Shown one piece after another: positions 25,666 through 35,292 of a stretch of 64,000 nucleotides of DNA. The position numbers were made by a program, and so were the translations under genes. Each line of letters begins with the position of its first letter. Position 1 is the first letter of the stretch. The stretch is taken from positions 1 through 64,000 of the forward strand of contig CAKOTA010000002.1 of the NCBI GenBank assembly GCA_934119965.1, in the 5' to 3' direction. This DNA comes from an uncultured Bacilli bacterium (GTDB taxonomy: Bacteria; Bacillota_I; Bacilli_A; RF39; UBA660). The notes beneath the pieces were generated by a model. The model had not been told where the DNA came from and did no database searches. It saw nothing but the letters and a program-made list of their open reading frames with translations.

Positions 25666-25783
25666 AATCTAATATAATTTTTTTAAGTTATCATTTAAAA
25701 CTTTTGAAACTTTTATTAATACTAAATCCATACTTTTTTCACTTACTAATAAAAAAAAATTAATAACTAAAATAGTAATTGAT

Positions 25784-25978
25784 AAAGTTAAAATTGGTAA
25801 CAATATAAAAAAAATAAGACTTATTAATCATTTATCCCAAACAGAATTTGCTAACTCTATAAATATAACTCAATCAGTTATATCTGCTTATGAATCCGGA
25901 AAAACATTAATTCAAACATCATTCTTATATGACATATGTTTTAAATATAAAGTAAATGTCTCTGAAATAATAAATTAA
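25784..25978 (+). pseudogene. XRE-type helix-turn-helix relic without a start codon
   Basis: An open frame reaching back to at least 25682 contains a typical Cro/C1 helix-turn-helix: IGNNIKKIRLINHLSQTEF, then TQSVISAYESGKTLIQ and VNVSEIIN before TAA. No ATG, GTG or TTG lies in frame before the domain, and no ribosome-binding site is seen. It therefore looks like a decayed regulator gene unless a non-standard start is used. A good plus-strand terminator directly follows. The remaining gap up to 26168 holds nothing I can support. Confidence 0.65.
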
Positions 25979-25980
25979 AA

Positions 25981-26009
25981 GATTTGAGTAACATTCTCAA
26001 ATCATTTTT
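25981..26009 (+). terminator. Terminator after the XRE relic
   Basis: A stem GATTTGAG / CTCAAATC with a 7-base loop is followed by ATTTTT on the plus strand, three bases after the relic's stop codon. Confidence 0.75.
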
Positions 26010-26168
26010 AATCAAAAAGAAACATTTTTTATTTTCATTAAATTTTCTAATATTTATTATGAAATTTAGAATCATTCAATAAAATTAACATCTATCTTTA
26101 TTGTTTTAATTACTGGCAGCATATTGTTTAATATTAATATCTACAACGATAAATATGAAATTTATAAA

Positions 26169-27227
26169 TTATCTTTCACTTTCGGATTTATTTTTTTTTA
26201 ATTTCAAGAAATCATCAATTCTCTTAATTACACATTTTCTATTAGAAAAACTATTATATTGAAATTCACTTGATAATTCTTTTAACAGAGGTACTGGTTG
26301 TTTACTTGAATTATAAATGCAATTTAAACATATTGTGTTAGATGGATTTAATTCTAGTTGTTCTTTCCTTAATTTTTTTATCACCTCATTTGACCAGGCT
26401 TCTTTTAAAGAAGTTTTATTTAGGTCAGCATATGCTAAATAATTTTGGAAATCTAAACAGCAAGCAGTTAAATAACCCTCTCGTGTTACAATTACAGACT
26501 TAAATGGATATGAACAAGGTAACTTTTTCTTTGTATTCAATTCTCCATCAAATTGAGATAATAATAAATTATTAATCTCTGGTTGTAATCCACCTTGATT
26601 TTCAACATTCATTATAACTACTTCATCACATATATCATTAAAAAAGTTCTTTATTTCCTTTATACTTTTATCAGTGTATTTTGTCTTAATATAAGATACA
26701 AATATATTAATTGAAATATTATTTTCTAATTTATAATCATGTAATTTTTTTAAATTTAGAATCACTTTTTCCAAATCACTTTTTCCATGAATAAATTTAT
26801 ATTCATCACTATTAATAGCATTAATTGAAAATTTAACACTATCTAAACCATTTTCAATTAATTTTTTCATTCTATCAATGTTCGCTAATGCTCCATTAGT
26901 TGTAATGTATATATATTTATATCCAATAGTTTTTGCTTTATATATGTAATCTTCTAAATTTTTATTTAATAAAGGTTCCCCAGTAGTATAAAATCCAACC
27001 TCCCTCATACCTAATTCATAAGCTTCCTTTAAAACTTTATCTACTAATTTTGGAGCAATAAACCCTTTTTCTCTTACCATGTTCTTATTAAAACAAAATA
27101 TACATGCATCATTACATAAATTAGTGATTTCAATTAACATACCTTTTTTAGGAAAAGGTGGATTTTCATTGTATATATCAGCATTAACTACATCGTTAAT
27201 TCTATTTCTTAATTTATTACAACTCAT
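26169..27227 (-). CDS. Radical SAM protein with SPASM-type C-terminus
   Basis: The 352-aa protein opens a [4Fe-4S]-SAM radical reaction. Cys38, Cys42 and Cys45 form C-x3-C-x2-C in TNLCNDACIFCF, and FYTTGEPLL matches the GGEP motif. The C-terminal third has LPCSYPFKSV, YLTACCLDF and CLNCIYN, cysteines that fit an auxiliary cluster of the SPASM/twitch type. Such proteins modify peptides, proteins or sugars. No precursor peptide or partner gene adjoins it, so the substrate is unknown. It is a single-gene unit with a TATAAT about 20 bases upstream of the coding start. Confidence 0.8.
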   Translation of the reverse strand: MSCNKLRNRINDVVNADIYNENPPFPKKGMLIEITNLCNDACIFCFNKNMVREKGFIAPKLVDKVLKEAYELGMREVGFYTTGEPLLNKNLEDYIYKAKTIGYKYIYITTNGALANIDRMKKLIENGLDSVKFSINAINSDEYKFIHGKSDLEKVILNLKKLHDYKLENNISINIFVSYIKTKYTDKSIKEIKNFFNDICDEVVIMNVENQGGLQPEINNLLLSQFDGELNTKKKLPCSYPFKSVIVTREGYLTACCLDFQNYLAYADLNKTSLKEAWSNEVIKKLRKEQLELNPSNTICLNCIYNSSKQPVPLLKELSSEFQYNSFSNRKCVIKRIDDFLKLKKNKSESER

Positions 27228-27392
27228 AAAAACTCCTAACTAATAACAAAAATATTATACCACATTTTTTAATCTATCACCAATAAATGCATATACATTA
27301 CTACTGTTTTGATATTTTATTTAAATGATTATTTATAAAGTTTCAAATAATAAAAATTATGATATAATAATAATTAGAAAGGTTGGTTATAT

Positions 27393-27899
27393 ATGGAAAT
27401 AGTAGATATATATGATGGAAAAAAGAACAAAACAGGAAAAACAGTTGAAAGAAGTACTAAACCTGAATTAGGAGAATATCGTTTATCAATACATATTTGG
27501 ATTACAAATAGTAAAGGGGAACTGCTAATTCAAAGAAGATCCGCTAACAAAAAAATGTTTCCAAATATGTGGAACGAAACAGGTGGTGCCGCTTCTACAG
27601 GTGAAACTAGCGAAATGACATGTGCTAGAGAATTTGAGGAAGAATTGGGCGTTAAACCAAATATGGACAAGGCTGAATTAATAGGTAGCATTAAAAGGAA
27701 GTATGATTATGTTGATGTATGGCATATAGAACAAGACATTGATTTAAATGATATAAAAATGCAAGAAGATGAAGTTAGTGAAGTAAAATATGTTACAATT
27801 AGTGAATTAAAAAAAATTATTGAAGATAAGGAATTTGTTCCAACTATTGGCCCTAGTTTGAATATGTTTTTAACATACATGGACATGATAAAAGAATAG
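27393..27899 (+). CDS. Nudix hydrolase (IDI/YfcD-like)
   Basis: A 168-aa protein with the full Nudix box G-x5-E-x7-RE-x-x-EE-x-G: GGAASTGETSEMTC, then AREFEEELGV (about 65-87). The layout (DIYD at the start, LSIHIWITNSKGELLIQRRS) is that of isopentenyl-diphosphate-isomerase-like Nudix enzymes such as YfcD. The true isomerase signature is not evident, so a nucleotide- or isoprenoid-diphosphate hydrolase is more likely. AGAAAGG lies upstream of the ATG, and a TATAAT stands near 27363. It precedes helD by 45 bases on the same strand. Confidence 0.85.
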   Translation: MEIVDIYDGKKNKTGKTVERSTKPELGEYRLSIHIWITNSKGELLIQRRSANKKMFPNMWNETGGAASTGETSEMTCAREFEEELGVKPNMDKAELIGSIKRKYDYVDVWHIEQDIDLNDIKMQEDEVSEVKYVTISELKKIIEDKEFVPTIGPSLNMFLTYMDMIKE

Positions 27900-27944
27900 A
27901 TATATATCTTTAAATTCTTTTTTTTTGAAGAAAGAGATGATAAA

Positions 27945-30086
27945 ATGGATTTTGAATTTGAAAATGAACATTTAAATAATACTATTAAACAATATCAAGA
28001 AGTAATTGAAGATACTGAACTTTCACTTAATTCGCTTCCATCATTATATAAATCTAATCCAGAATTTCTAGATAATGCTATTTTCACAACAAAAATAAAA
28101 CTAAATAATTTAAAAACAAATATTAATAAACCTTATTTTGCTAGAATTGACTTTGTTGATGAACATAACAATGAAGACATTTGTTATATAGGTAAAGTTG
28201 GAGTTACAGACTATGACAACAATATAATTACAGTCGATTGGAGAGCCCCAATTTCAAGTTTGTATTATGACTCAAATGTTGGAAATGCATCTTATAATGC
28301 ACCTGACGGAATAATTAATGGCACTTTAAAAATTAAAAGACAATATGATATAGAAAATGGAATATTAAAATCATTTACTAATGTCGATACAGTTGCAAAT
28401 GATGAATTATTAAAACCATATTTAGATGTCAATGTTGATAATCGTTTAAAAAACATTGTTTCTTCAATACAAGGGGAACAAAACAATATAATTAGGAAAG
28501 AATTTGGAAAAAATTTAATAGTTCAAGGTGTAGCTGGGTCAGGGAAAACTACAGTTGCACTTCATAGAATTGCTTATTTAGTGTATAATTACAAAGATAA
28601 TATTAATGCAAATCAATATATGGTAATTGGTCCAAATAAATTTTTTATTAACTATATATCGTCAGTATTACCAGATTTAGATGTTAATGGAGTTTATCAA
28701 TACGACTTTATTGAATTTGCAAAAGAATATATTGCAGAAGATTTTTTATTAAGTGATTCTGATAAAAAATTAATTAATTATATAAATAGCTCAAAAGATT
28801 CAACTATTGATAAACTTAAATATTCATTAACTTTTAAAAATCAAATAGATAGATTTATGTATGATATAAACTTTTCAATAGTACCAAATAAAGATTTTTG
28901 TATAAAAAATTTTCAAATTTTAACAAGAAATGAAATTATGAATATATACAAAGAGGTAAGTGATAACAATTATTTTAGCAATATTAACTCTCGTGTTGAT
29001 CGTTGTATTTTATTATTATCAAAACAAATAGAATTAAAGTATGATAATTTAATGTTAAAATTAACTAAATTTATTAATACACTATCTGATGAAACAAATA
29101 ATAAAAAAGATATAAATAAATTAGCAAAAACTCGTGATGAAATAAAAAAAGAACTTATGAACGGCTGCAAACAATCATTGAAAAAATACTTTACTAATAA
29201 TAAATTGAGTGTTATTAGTTTATATAAAAATTTTATAACTAATTATGATATGTACAGCAACACGACTGATATTAATATCAAAATAAAAGAGGACACTCTA
29301 GATAAGATTAAACAAAATCTACTAGATGAAGAAGATTTGCCTGCTCTTATGTACATTAAATATAAAATTTATGGTTCCATGCAATATAGTAACATTAAGC
29401 AAGTTGTAGTTGATGAAGCACAAGATTACGGAGATTTCAATTTTTATATTTTAAAATGTATATTTAATAATAGTTACTTTAGCATTTATGGAGATTTAGC
29501 ACAATCAATTTATTCGTACAAAAGTATTAATAATTGGAGTTCTGTGCAAAATAGTATTTTTGAAAATAATGCTGAATTTTTAACTTTAGAAAAAAGTTAT
29601 AGAACAACCGTTGAAATAATGGAAGAAGCCAATAATATTACAAAAATGCTAAATTTAGATGTTGCAACTCCTGTTATTCGTCACGGGAAAAAAGTTAATT
29701 ATATAAAATCTAATAATAAAATAGATACTATAATCAAAGAGATTAATAAAGCATTAGAAAATAATTATAAATCTATTGCTATTATAAGTAAAACACATGA
29801 TGAAAGTAATTTGATTTATCAAGAATTATATGATAAAAAAATTAATGTTACAAATATTAATAATTCCAATACTCAATATCTTGGTGGTATTTGCACTATA
29901 CCAAGCCATTTATCAAAAGGTCTAGAATTTGATATTGTAATTATTAGTGATGCAGATGAAAATATTTTTAGTTCAACAAATCAAACAGATATGAAATTAC
30001 TTTATGTTTCTATGACAAGACCACTACACGAATTAACAATTATTTATAGTAATAATATTAACAGGTCATTAAAAAATAATGAATAA
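27945..30086 (+). CDS. helD: HelD-like superfamily 1 ATPase
   Basis: The 713-aa protein has an N-terminal helical arm (1-60), then SF1 motifs: Walker A VAGSGKTTVALHR near residue 195, Walker B VVVDEAQDYGDF near 490, motif III GDLAQSIYS, and motif VI SMTRPLHELTI at the end. This is the UvrD-like helicase-IV class that in Gram-positives includes HelD, which removes and recycles stalled RNA polymerase. The length is slightly below that of B. subtilis HelD. A ribosome-binding site of the AGAGATG type precedes the ATG. A bidirectional terminator closes it. Confidence 0.85.
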   Translation: MDFEFENEHLNNTIKQYQEVIEDTELSLNSLPSLYKSNPEFLDNAIFTTKIKLNNLKTNINKPYFARIDFVDEHNNEDICYIGKVGVTDYDNNIITVDWRAPISSLYYDSNVGNASYNAPDGIINGTLKIKRQYDIENGILKSFTNVDTVANDELLKPYLDVNVDNRLKNIVSSIQGEQNNIIRKEFGKNLIVQGVAGSGKTTVALHRIAYLVYNYKDNINANQYMVIGPNKFFINYISSVLPDLDVNGVYQYDFIEFAKEYIAEDFLLSDSDKKLINYINSSKDSTIDKLKYSLTFKNQIDRFMYDINFSIVPNKDFCIKNFQILTRNEIMNIYKEVSDNNYFSNINSRVDRCILLLSKQIELKYDNLMLKLTKFINTLSDETNNKKDINKLAKTRDEIKKELMNGCKQSLKKYFTNNKLSVISLYKNFITNYDMYSNTTDINIKIKEDTLDKIKQNLLDEEDLPALMYIKYKIYGSMQYSNIKQVVVDEAQDYGDFNFYILKCIFNNSYFSIYGDLAQSIYSYKSINNWSSVQNSIFENNAEFLTLEKSYRTTVEIMEEANNITKMLNLDVATPVIRHGKKVNYIKSNNKIDTIIKEINKALENNYKSIAIISKTHDESNLIYQELYDKKINVTNINNSNTQYLGGICTIPSHLSKGLEFDIVIISDADENIFSSTNQTDMKLLYVSMTRPLHELTIIYSNNINRSLKNNE

Positions 30087-30095
30087 ATCATTATT
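30075..30095. terminator. Bidirectional terminator between helD and the glycan operon
   Basis: A stem AATAATGA / TCATTATT with a 5-base loop has T-runs on both sides. It overlaps the stop codons of helD and of the convergent gene at 30091. Confidence 0.8.
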
Positions 30096-30597
30096 TTTTT
30101 TCTATATTATTAATTTTTTTAATCAACTGAATTCCACTATTAGAATTTTTTATATTCATATTTTTTAAATAATTAGATACGACCATCAGGTCAGCTTTTA
30201 ATTCTCTCTCATCATCTGTCATATGAAAAACATTATCAAAGAAATAGTCTTTAATCATTTGTCCATATTTATTTCTAATTCCAGTTTTTAAATTTTCTAA
30301 ATTGGTATAAACCATTTTCTTTTTACCACCATGATAAAACTGATCTGTTAAGTCAACTTCAACAAAAACTATCGTTATAGTTCTATCATCACTTGAATTA
30401 AACATTGTCTCAACTTTTTTATCAACTTTCCAAGATGCTATTTCATCTTGTGCATATATATCTCTAACAAATGACTCATAATGATCTTCTAATGGCATAT
30501 CAAAAGTACCTATTAATGATCCATATTTTTGAATATCCTGTATAACCATATCTTTATATTTTTGAACAGAATTCCATAATATACCTAAACACAACAT
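30091..30597 (-). CDS. Uncharacterised protein at the end of the sialic-acid operon
   Basis: A 168-aa soluble protein that I cannot name. Visible pattern: KYKDMVIQDIQKYGSLI, then VRDIYAQDEIASWKVDKK, a beta strand TITIVFVEVD, then NLKTGIRNKYGQMIK and DNVFHMTDDERE. The K-x2-IR-x-KY followed by H-x-TDD recalls small domains attached to cell-surface glycan transferases, which would fit its place right after neuC, but this is a weak impression. There is no membrane segment. It is separated from neuC by 45 bases and transcribed with the operon. Confidence 0.5.
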   Translation of the reverse strand: MLCLGILWNSVQKYKDMVIQDIQKYGSLIGTFDMPLEDHYESFVRDIYAQDEIASWKVDKKVETMFNSSDDRTITIVFVEVDLTDQFYHGGKKKMVYTNLENLKTGIRNKYGQMIKDYFFDNVFHMTDDERELKADLMVVSNYLKNMNIKNSNSGIQLIKKINNIEKK

Positions 30598-30642
30598 CTA
30601 AATCCCCCTTTGTTGTGCTATATTTTAATACAAATTTTATAA

Positions 30643-31779
30643 TTAGTCAAATTCATTTAAATCATTGAATTTTTTTTGAATTTGAATATTCCAAAATGAT
30701 TCTGTTTCTAAAATTTTTATAAATTTTTCATAACTTGTTCCCCTGCCAAATGAAAAACACTTAATTCTGTATTTATCTATATTATCTACTATTTTTTCAA
30801 TTCCTAACAATGTATTTTCAATATTAATTATATTTTTATTTTTAAACATGTTAAATCTACCATTTTGTCTTGTACCAATATTGATAGCTGGAATTCCATA
30901 TACTCCACATTCTCTTATTCCTGCACTTGAATTACCGATTACAAAATCACAATTTTTTAGCAATGTCAAAAACATTTCAAATCTAATTGATGGGAAAATT
31001 TTGATATTTTCATTTTTTTCTATTTTTTTATATGCATTCAATATAATATTGGAACCTAAATCATTATTAGGATAGATTATAATATATTTTTTTTCGGACT
31101 TTTTTAAAAATGATATTAAATTGTTTGTGTTTTCCTCTAATTTACTTATTTCAGTAGTAACTGGATGATACATAACGATAGCATACTTATCAAATTTAAT
31201 ATCATATTTGTCTTTTACTTCTTCTAATGTAGGTAATTTATCAGATAACATAATGTCAATATCTGGTGACCCTATTACATAAATGTTTTCTCTATTTTCT
31301 CCCATTTGAATTAAACGGTTTTTTGCCTCTTCATTTGCAACAAAATGAAACTGTGCAAATTTGGAAATAGCATGACGAGTTGATTCATCAATTGTTCCTG
31401 AAATCTCACCACCCTCAATATGTGCAATTCTTATATTATTAAAAGCTCCAACAATTGTCCCAGCTAATGCTTCTATTCTATCTCCGTGAACAACAATTAA
31501 ATCAGGTTTAACTATATCAATATAATTTGAAAATTTTTTAATTGAATCAGATAACGCTATATCCATTTTATCTGTCTCCAGTATATCTTTTTCCAAATAT
31601 ACATTTGTAAAGCCATCTTTTAAAATCTCAATGTATGTATTACCATATTTTGGTATCATATGCATACCTGTTACATAAATATAAACTTCAAAATTTTTTG
31701 AATCGCTCAAAACTTTTAAAAGAGATTTTATTTTCCCATAATCAGCACGAGTACCTGTCAAAAAAACTATTTTTTTCAT
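30643..31779 (-). CDS. neuC: UDP-GlcNAc 2-epimerase, hydrolysing
   Basis: The 378-aa GT-B-fold enzyme turns UDP-GlcNAc into ManNAc plus UDP, the first step of sialic-acid synthesis. It shows GTRADYGKIKSLLK at the start, VHGDRIEALAG, AHIEGGEISGTIDESTRHA and GNSSAGIRECGVYG. Its ATG overlaps the neuB TGA (ATGA), so the two are translationally coupled and the order neuB-neuC is fixed. The hydrolysing LegG of legionaminic-acid synthesis is a close relative; the lack of other Leg genes favours Neu5Ac. Confidence 0.92.
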   Translation of the reverse strand: MKKIVFLTGTRADYGKIKSLLKVLSDSKNFEVYIYVTGMHMIPKYGNTYIEILKDGFTNVYLEKDILETDKMDIALSDSIKKFSNYIDIVKPDLIVVHGDRIEALAGTIVGAFNNIRIAHIEGGEISGTIDESTRHAISKFAQFHFVANEEAKNRLIQMGENRENIYVIGSPDIDIMLSDKLPTLEEVKDKYDIKFDKYAIVMYHPVTTEISKLEENTNNLISFLKKSEKKYIIIYPNNDLGSNIILNAYKKIEKNENIKIFPSIRFEMFLTLLKNCDFVIGNSSAGIRECGVYGIPAINIGTRQNGRFNMFKNKNIINIENTLLGIEKIVDNIDKYRIKCFSFGRGTSYEKFIKILETESFWNIQIQKKFNDLNEFD

Positions 31780-32819
31780 TTAAACATTCCTTCTAAAATA
31801 TGCGTATCATTTGGAATATCAACAGTAGCTGTTTTTCCTAATAAAATTTCATATTTTTCTGCTTTAATTCCTATTTTCCCTGGTCTCTTAACCCAAATAT
31901 TATCTTTTGTAAATTTATCACCTTTTTTGATTGGTTTTATTGTAACAATTGTGGCAAATGCAAAATCTATAGTGACTTGTTCTTCTTTTAAAGCTGTTTT
32001 ACTTCCACCTAACATTTGATGAATTTCTTTAGTACTTTCTATTAATTCTTTTAATTCTTTTTCATCTGCTGAACAAATTATATCAGGCCCTATTCGTTTT
32101 TTTGTGTCTGTAAAATGTCGTTCTAGAACACAGGCTCCTAATGCTGTTGCTGATAAACAAGCATTATTATTTAAGGTATGATCTGATAAACCAATAATAG
32201 CATTTGGAAAATTATGTTTTAATTCATCTAATGCACCTAACCTAACTAAATTAGCTGGCGTTGGATATAAATTAGTGGTATGCATTAAAACATATGGTAT
32301 ATTATACTTTTCTACAATTTTAACTGTTTTTCGTATACTTTCAATATCATTCATTCCTGTTGAAATAATCATTGGTTTTCCAAATTTGGCTATATATTCA
32401 ATTAATGGATAATTATTGCATTCACCAGATCCAATTTTATATGCTTTAACTCCCATTTTTTCTAATCTATCAGCTGCAGCTCTTGAAAATGGTGTACTTA
32501 AAAAAATCATATTTTTGCTTTCTATGTATTCCTTTAATTCTTTTTCTTCTGTTTCAGACAATGATGCATTTTTCATTATTTCATAAATGGAAATATCCGC
32601 ATTTCCAGGTATTACTTTTTTTGCTTCATGACTCATTTCATCATTGACAATATGAGTTTGGTGTTTTATAATTTCGCACCCCGCTCTATATGCTGCATCA
32701 ACCATTTCTTTAGCAGTTTCTAAACAACCATTATGATTTATTCCAATTTCAGCAATTACCAATGGATTGTAATCAGCTCCTATTTTTCTGCCATCAATTT
32801 CGATAAAATTATTGTTCAT
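31776..32819 (-). CDS. neuB: N-acetylneuraminate synthase
   Basis: The 347-aa enzyme condenses ManNAc with phosphoenolpyruvate to N-acetylneuraminate. The TIM barrel opens with ADYNPLVIAEIGINHNG and has IIKHQTH, STPFSRAAADRLE and KIGSGECNN. The C-terminal antifreeze-like SAF domain (about 285-347) carries KRPGKIGIKAEKYEILLGK. It overlaps the preceding deacetylase gene by 11 bases and the following neuC by 4. Confidence 0.95.
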   Translation of the reverse strand: MNNNFIEIDGRKIGADYNPLVIAEIGINHNGCLETAKEMVDAAYRAGCEIIKHQTHIVNDEMSHEAKKVIPGNADISIYEIMKNASLSETEEKELKEYIESKNMIFLSTPFSRAAADRLEKMGVKAYKIGSGECNNYPLIEYIAKFGKPMIISTGMNDIESIRKTVKIVEKYNIPYVLMHTTNLYPTPANLVRLGALDELKHNFPNAIIGLSDHTLNNNACLSATALGACVLERHFTDTKKRIGPDIICSADEKELKELIESTKEIHQMLGGSKTALKEEQVTIDFAFATIVTIKPIKKGDKFTKDNIWVKRPGKIGIKAEKYEILLGKTATVDIPNDTHILEGMFK

Positions 32820-33702
32820 TGTCTAACATCTCCTTTAACACATTACAATCATATCTTGGTATAGTTAATAAATTATTTTTGAATGCAAATTGTTTTTGCC
32901 CTATAGCAAATGCATATTTAATTTTATTTTTTTTCAATATATTTAGTGTGTTATCATTATAACTTCCAAACGGATAAGAAAAAGCTGATTCTTCATTTAT
33001 TATATTATCGTTTTTTAGTAGTTCCATATTTGAAATAATTTCTTTAAGTTGTTCTTCATAAGATAATTTTTCTAATCGCTTATGCGTAGATGTATGAAAT
33101 CCAAATTCCATGCCGTTTTCTTTCATTTCTTTTATTTGAACTGTATTCATATAATAATCTTCAAATTTTAATGAAACATTATAAATATTAGCTAATTGTT
33201 TTAAAATTTTATTTTTTATATTATCAGGCAAAATAAATTGTAACATTTGCTTAAAATATAACATTTTCTGATTATCATATTCTGTATTTATAATCATATC
33301 ATAATTATCATTTTTAATATTATTTTCAATTAATAACTGTTGAAATTTAGAAAATAAATCATCAAATTGTGAATTAGCAATTATTTGATGAATAATATTA
33401 ATATCTAAAATTTTATGTTCTATTATATTGGAACATAAAAAGAATAAACCGGATATATTGTATTTTTTTAAAATAGGATAAACTATTTCATAATGATCTT
33501 TAGTCCCATCATCAAATGTTAATAATATACAATTATCTATATTCTTATCATTATTTTTAATCATTTGTTTAAATTTGGAAAATGAAATTATTCTTTTACC
33601 ACTATTTAATAATTTAATTATTACTCGTTCAAAATCCTTTTTATCAAAATGATAATAATTAAAATGATTTCCATCTACATAATGAAACATATATACCTTC
33701 AT
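32809..33702 (-). CDS. Polysaccharide deacetylase-family protein in the neu operon
   Basis: A 297-aa protein with the NodB metal-dependent deacetylase motifs. Motif 1 is TFDDGTKDH (about 78-86), motif 2 is FHTSTHKRL (H-x3-H) near 203, and motif 3 is AFSYPFGSYND near 245. It lacks a signal peptide, so it would act inside the cell, for instance on a sugar precursor or lipid-linked glycan. Its place between neuA and neuB, with overlap into neuB, suggests that it trims an N-acetyl group from the sialylated glycan or its building block. This is inferred from context. Confidence 0.8.
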   Translation of the reverse strand: MKVYMFHYVDGNHFNYYHFDKKDFERVIIKLLNSGKRIISFSKFKQMIKNNDKNIDNCILLTFDDGTKDHYEIVYPILKKYNISGLFFLCSNIIEHKILDINIIHQIIANSQFDDLFSKFQQLLIENNIKNDNYDMIINTEYDNQKMLYFKQMLQFILPDNIKNKILKQLANIYNVSLKFEDYYMNTVQIKEMKENGMEFGFHTSTHKRLEKLSYEEQLKEIISNMELLKNDNIINEESAFSYPFGSYNDNTLNILKKNKIKYAFAIGQKQFAFKNNLLTIPRYDCNVLKEMLDNEQ

Positions 33703-33704
33703 AA

Positions 33705-34382
33705 CTATTCTCCTTTAATTTTTCTTTCAGCTCTAGCAAAATCTTCTAGCGTATCAATATCAATATCAAAATTATCATCAATAATTAAAGGAACTTCATT
33801 TTCATTAAGAATTGTTTCGGTTGTTATTAAATTAACATTATTTATATAAATACATCCTATAATTCTATAAAATTGTTCAAAACATTGACTTCTAATATCA
33901 CTAGAATCACATAATATTTTTTCTAATTTGTCTTCAACTATTCTTCTAATAAATAATGGTTGTTCTTTTGATTTAACTACTGTAATTAAAGATGTTTCGG
34001 TTTCAAAATATTTTTCTATCGCAGTATCTAATAAACTTACCGTTCTATTTGGAAAAGTTGGTTGTAATAAAACAATTGCATCATAGTGTTCATCAAGTAA
34101 TGAAAGTTCATATATCATAGAGTCTATTATTCTAGCTTTATCATCAGATAAAGAATCTGGTCTCAATTTATTTTTTATACATCCCATCCTGTGGGCTTGT
34201 TCTAATATTTCTTCTGAATCTGTACTAACTATTATATCATCAATATAAAATGATTTTTGGGCTACATCGACACTATACTGAAATAAAGGCTTACCATTTA
34301 ATAATTTTCCATTTTTAAATGGTACTCTTTTACTTCCTTTTCTAGCAGGAATAAAACATAAAATTTTTTTATTTTTATACAT
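33705..34382 (-). CDS. neuA: CMP-N-acetylneuraminate cytidylyltransferase
   Basis: The 225-aa enzyme activates sialic acid with CTP. The N-terminal nucleotide motif is CFIPARKGSKRVPFKNGK, and DIIVSTDSEEI, QPTFPNRTVS and IDIDTLEDFARAE follow the family. No C-terminal esterase domain is present. The start overlaps the preceding gene by 8 bases and the deacetylase follows after 2 bases, so it is embedded in the operon. Confidence 0.93.
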   Translation of the reverse strand: MYKNKKILCFIPARKGSKRVPFKNGKLLNGKPLFQYSVDVAQKSFYIDDIIVSTDSEEILEQAHRMGCIKNKLRPDSLSDDKARIIDSMIYELSLLDEHYDAIVLLQPTFPNRTVSLLDTAIEKYFETETSLITVVKSKEQPLFIRRIVEDKLEKILCDSSDIRSQCFEQFYRIIGCIYINNVNLITTETILNENEVPLIIDDNFDIDIDTLEDFARAERKIKGE

Positions 34383-35280
34383 TTACATCACCTTTTTGTT
34401 TCATTAAAATTATATTTTTTGAACTACAAAATGTAACCATTTCCTCTTCAAGATTATTTCTAACCATAGGAATATTAATTTTTTCAGAATACATTGGATA
34501 TGTATTTTTTTCATTATTGAACTTTGAAATCAACTTATAGAATTTAAAATTATTATCTTGTTTGCAATTATTTAATAATTCAAACTGTTCCTTTTTTTCA
34601 TTATAAAATTGTATTTCTTCTATGAAAAATTTATCTTCATATTTATCTAGCTTTATTTCTTGTGATAATCCCATAATATATACACAACTATTTTTTTCAA
34701 GAATGGATTTATATGTATCAATAATTACATCAACATATTCAAACATATTCATATCTTTAAACCATTGTAATGAATAATTTGGTGTAAAATTTAATCCATT
34801 TTTAAAGAAAACTTTAATCTTTGGAATTTTATGATACAATGCCAGCGCTAATCTATGAGCCCCATCCAGTAAGCAAAAATCTTGATTAATTTCTAATGGG
34901 TATTTTATATCAAATCCATGTTTATCAACTTTTTCTATTAATTCTATAAAATTGTATATTGAATCCTCAACATTTATTGTTGTTATTTTTTTAACATATT
35001 CAGCTCTTTTAGATTGCATTTTATAATATAAAGCCATCATTGGAAAACCTAATTTTTTAATTATCTCATAACTCATATTACCCTTTTGGTTGTATAATAG
35101 TTCTTTTTCACTACAATTAGTACTTGTATAAAATTCTTTCACCACTAAATATCTAATCATTACATCTGATATATTCATATTATTTGACATAGAATTTATT
35201 AATAACCAATTAGTTGGTATTGTTATATCTATATTTGGAATTGAAGACAACTCTCGCAAACACACATATTCTTCTTTCAT
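34375..35280 (-). CDS. Protein with ParB/sulfiredoxin-like motif in the neu operon
   Basis: The 301-aa protein carries FCLLDGAHRLALALYHKIPKI near residues 140-160, the DG-x-HR-x-A pattern of the ParB/sulfiredoxin nucleotide-handling fold. Relatives of this pocket occur as small-molecule kinases and in glycan clusters. Ahead of it are mainly helices; after it is a less conserved region ending VTFCSSKNIILMKQKG. The fold recognition rests on one motif. By position between neuA and the glycosyltransferase it may modify or sense a glycan intermediate, for example as a sugar-acid kinase. That is inference. Confidence 0.55.
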   Translation of the reverse strand: MKEEYVCLRELSSIPNIDITIPTNWLLINSMSNNMNISDVMIRYLVVKEFYTSTNCSEKELLYNQKGNMSYEIIKKLGFPMMALYYKMQSKRAEYVKKITTINVEDSIYNFIELIEKVDKHGFDIKYPLEINQDFCLLDGAHRLALALYHKIPKIKVFFKNGLNFTPNYSLQWFKDMNMFEYVDVIIDTYKSILEKNSCVYIMGLSQEIKLDKYEDKFFIEEIQFYNEKKEQFELLNNCKQDNNFKFYKLISKFNNEKNTYPMYSEKINIPMVRNNLEEEMVTFCSSKNIILMKQKGDVNV

Positions 35281-35292
35281 TTTATTCTACCT

